Source: Acidobacteriaceae bacterium
Lineage (GTDB): Bacteria; Acidobacteriota; Terriglobia; Terriglobales; Acidobacteriaceae
DNA length: 6,153 nt
Direction: 5' to 3'
Assembly: GCA_003140785.1 (NCBI GenBank)
Contig: PLKY01000011.1
Location: 3,486-9,638 of the forward strand
Positions 5,839-6,153 of the stretch are shown here, piece after piece. How positions within the stretch are numbered: the first letter of the stretch is position 1; each line of letters begins with the position of its first letter. A program made the position numbers and the translations under genes. The notes under the pieces are model-generated. The model worked only from the letters and a program-made list of their open reading frames with translations. It was not told where the DNA came from and did not search any database.

Positions 5839-6153
5839 TCAATGGTCTTTGAACCTGAGATCGTTGGAAGCCATCGCGAAATCTCTATGCGAGTTGTCGT
5901 CTTCTTCTTCAGGAAGCAATGACATCTTTGATTCAGGTCCATCTTGAACTGGAACCTGCTGGTGCCCGCTCGCACGGTGGGGCAATAGATCGCGCAGGAC
6001 ATCGAGAGTCTCATTGATAGGCTCAAGCCCTCGATAAAGCGCAATGACCGCCCCAAGATAGAGAGCGAAGAATACAAGCGAGATCGAGATCAACCGCACA
6101 AAAGCAGCCGACGCCCCGTCCTTCGATTCGAATCCGTAGATATGCGCGGCCTT
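5839..6153 (-). CDS. C-terminal end of a membrane protein, 5' end outside window
   Basis: The frame is open from the window edge to TGA at 5841-5839, giving the last 104 residues of a longer protein. After a short polar stretch comes one clear membrane span, about visible residues 21-42 (LISISLVFFALYLGAVIALY). A soluble tail of roughly 60 residues follows, with the acidic run PEEEDDN, and ends LRFKDH. A GTG at 6099 could start a shorter ORF, but the frame continues upstream with sensible residues (GFESKDGASAAF) and no ribosome site was found, so I read it as a truncated gene. As the gene before two glycosyltransferases it could be a flippase, polymerase or chain-length regulator. The visible part has no diagnostic motif, so the function is left open. 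Confidence 0.72.
   Translation of the reverse strand, partial: KAAHIYGFESKDGASAAFVRLISISLVFFALYLGAVIALYRGLEPINETLDVLRDLLPHRASGHQQVPVQDGPESKMSLLPEEEDDNSHRDFAMASNDLRFKDH

Noticed and set aside
5820..6077. 85-aa minus-strand ORF beginning MYSSLS
   Set aside because: Overlaps the membrane-protein frame, which continues to the window edge and contains a proper membrane span; this frame is a shadow.
1..6153. CRISPR array, transposon ends, tRNA or rRNA genes
   Set aside because: I saw no regularly spaced repeats, no transposase-like coding sequence with terminal repeats, and no cloverleaf or rRNA signature on reading both strands.

Overview
The window is a stretch of a bacterial surface- or exo-polysaccharide biosynthesis locus. 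All six genes lie on the minus strand, so transcription runs from the right end (base 6153) towards base 1. In that order they are: the C-terminal end of a membrane protein (5839-6153, 5' end outside the window); a family 4 glycosyltransferase of 454 aa (4379-5743); a second family 4 glycosyltransferase of 421 aa (2700-3965); a family 2 glycosyltransferase of 343 aa (1669-2700), joined to the gene before it by a TAATG stop/start overlap; a class I SAM-dependent methyltransferase of 211 aa (751-1386); and the first 220 codons of a GDP-mannose 6-dehydrogenase of the AlgD type, starting at TTG (662) and running off the left end.

The genes fit one pathway. The dehydrogenase would supply GDP-mannuronic acid. 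The three different glycosyltransferases would add sugars in turn to a carrier-linked repeat unit. The methyltransferase could decorate a sugar. The membrane protein at the right end could belong to export, polymerisation or chain-length control, but that part of the reading is weak. No alginate polymerase or epimerase gene is visible, so the AlgD-like enzyme more likely feeds a heteropolysaccharide than alginate. The polymer structure cannot be read from the sequence.

The gene order is not as tight as a classical operon. Spacers of 95, 413, 282 and 88 nt separate genes that all point the same way. The 413-nt spacer (3966-4378) and the 282-nt spacer (1387-1668) hold the least explained sequence: small inverted repeats, a promoter-like pair, a very short ORF behind a strong Shine-Dalgarno sequence, and a 62-codon open frame that could be gene debris. 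No RNA gene, CRISPR array, insertion sequence or convincing intrinsic terminator was seen.

The organism is a bacterium with moderate GC (about half, judged by eye) and AGGAG-type ribosome binding sites. The GT4/GT2 mix beside a GDP-mannose dehydrogenase is compatible with soil lineages such as Acidobacteriota, but this is a guess. I see a fairly ordinary accessory polysaccharide locus rather than a clearly new system; the most useful leads are in the spacers.
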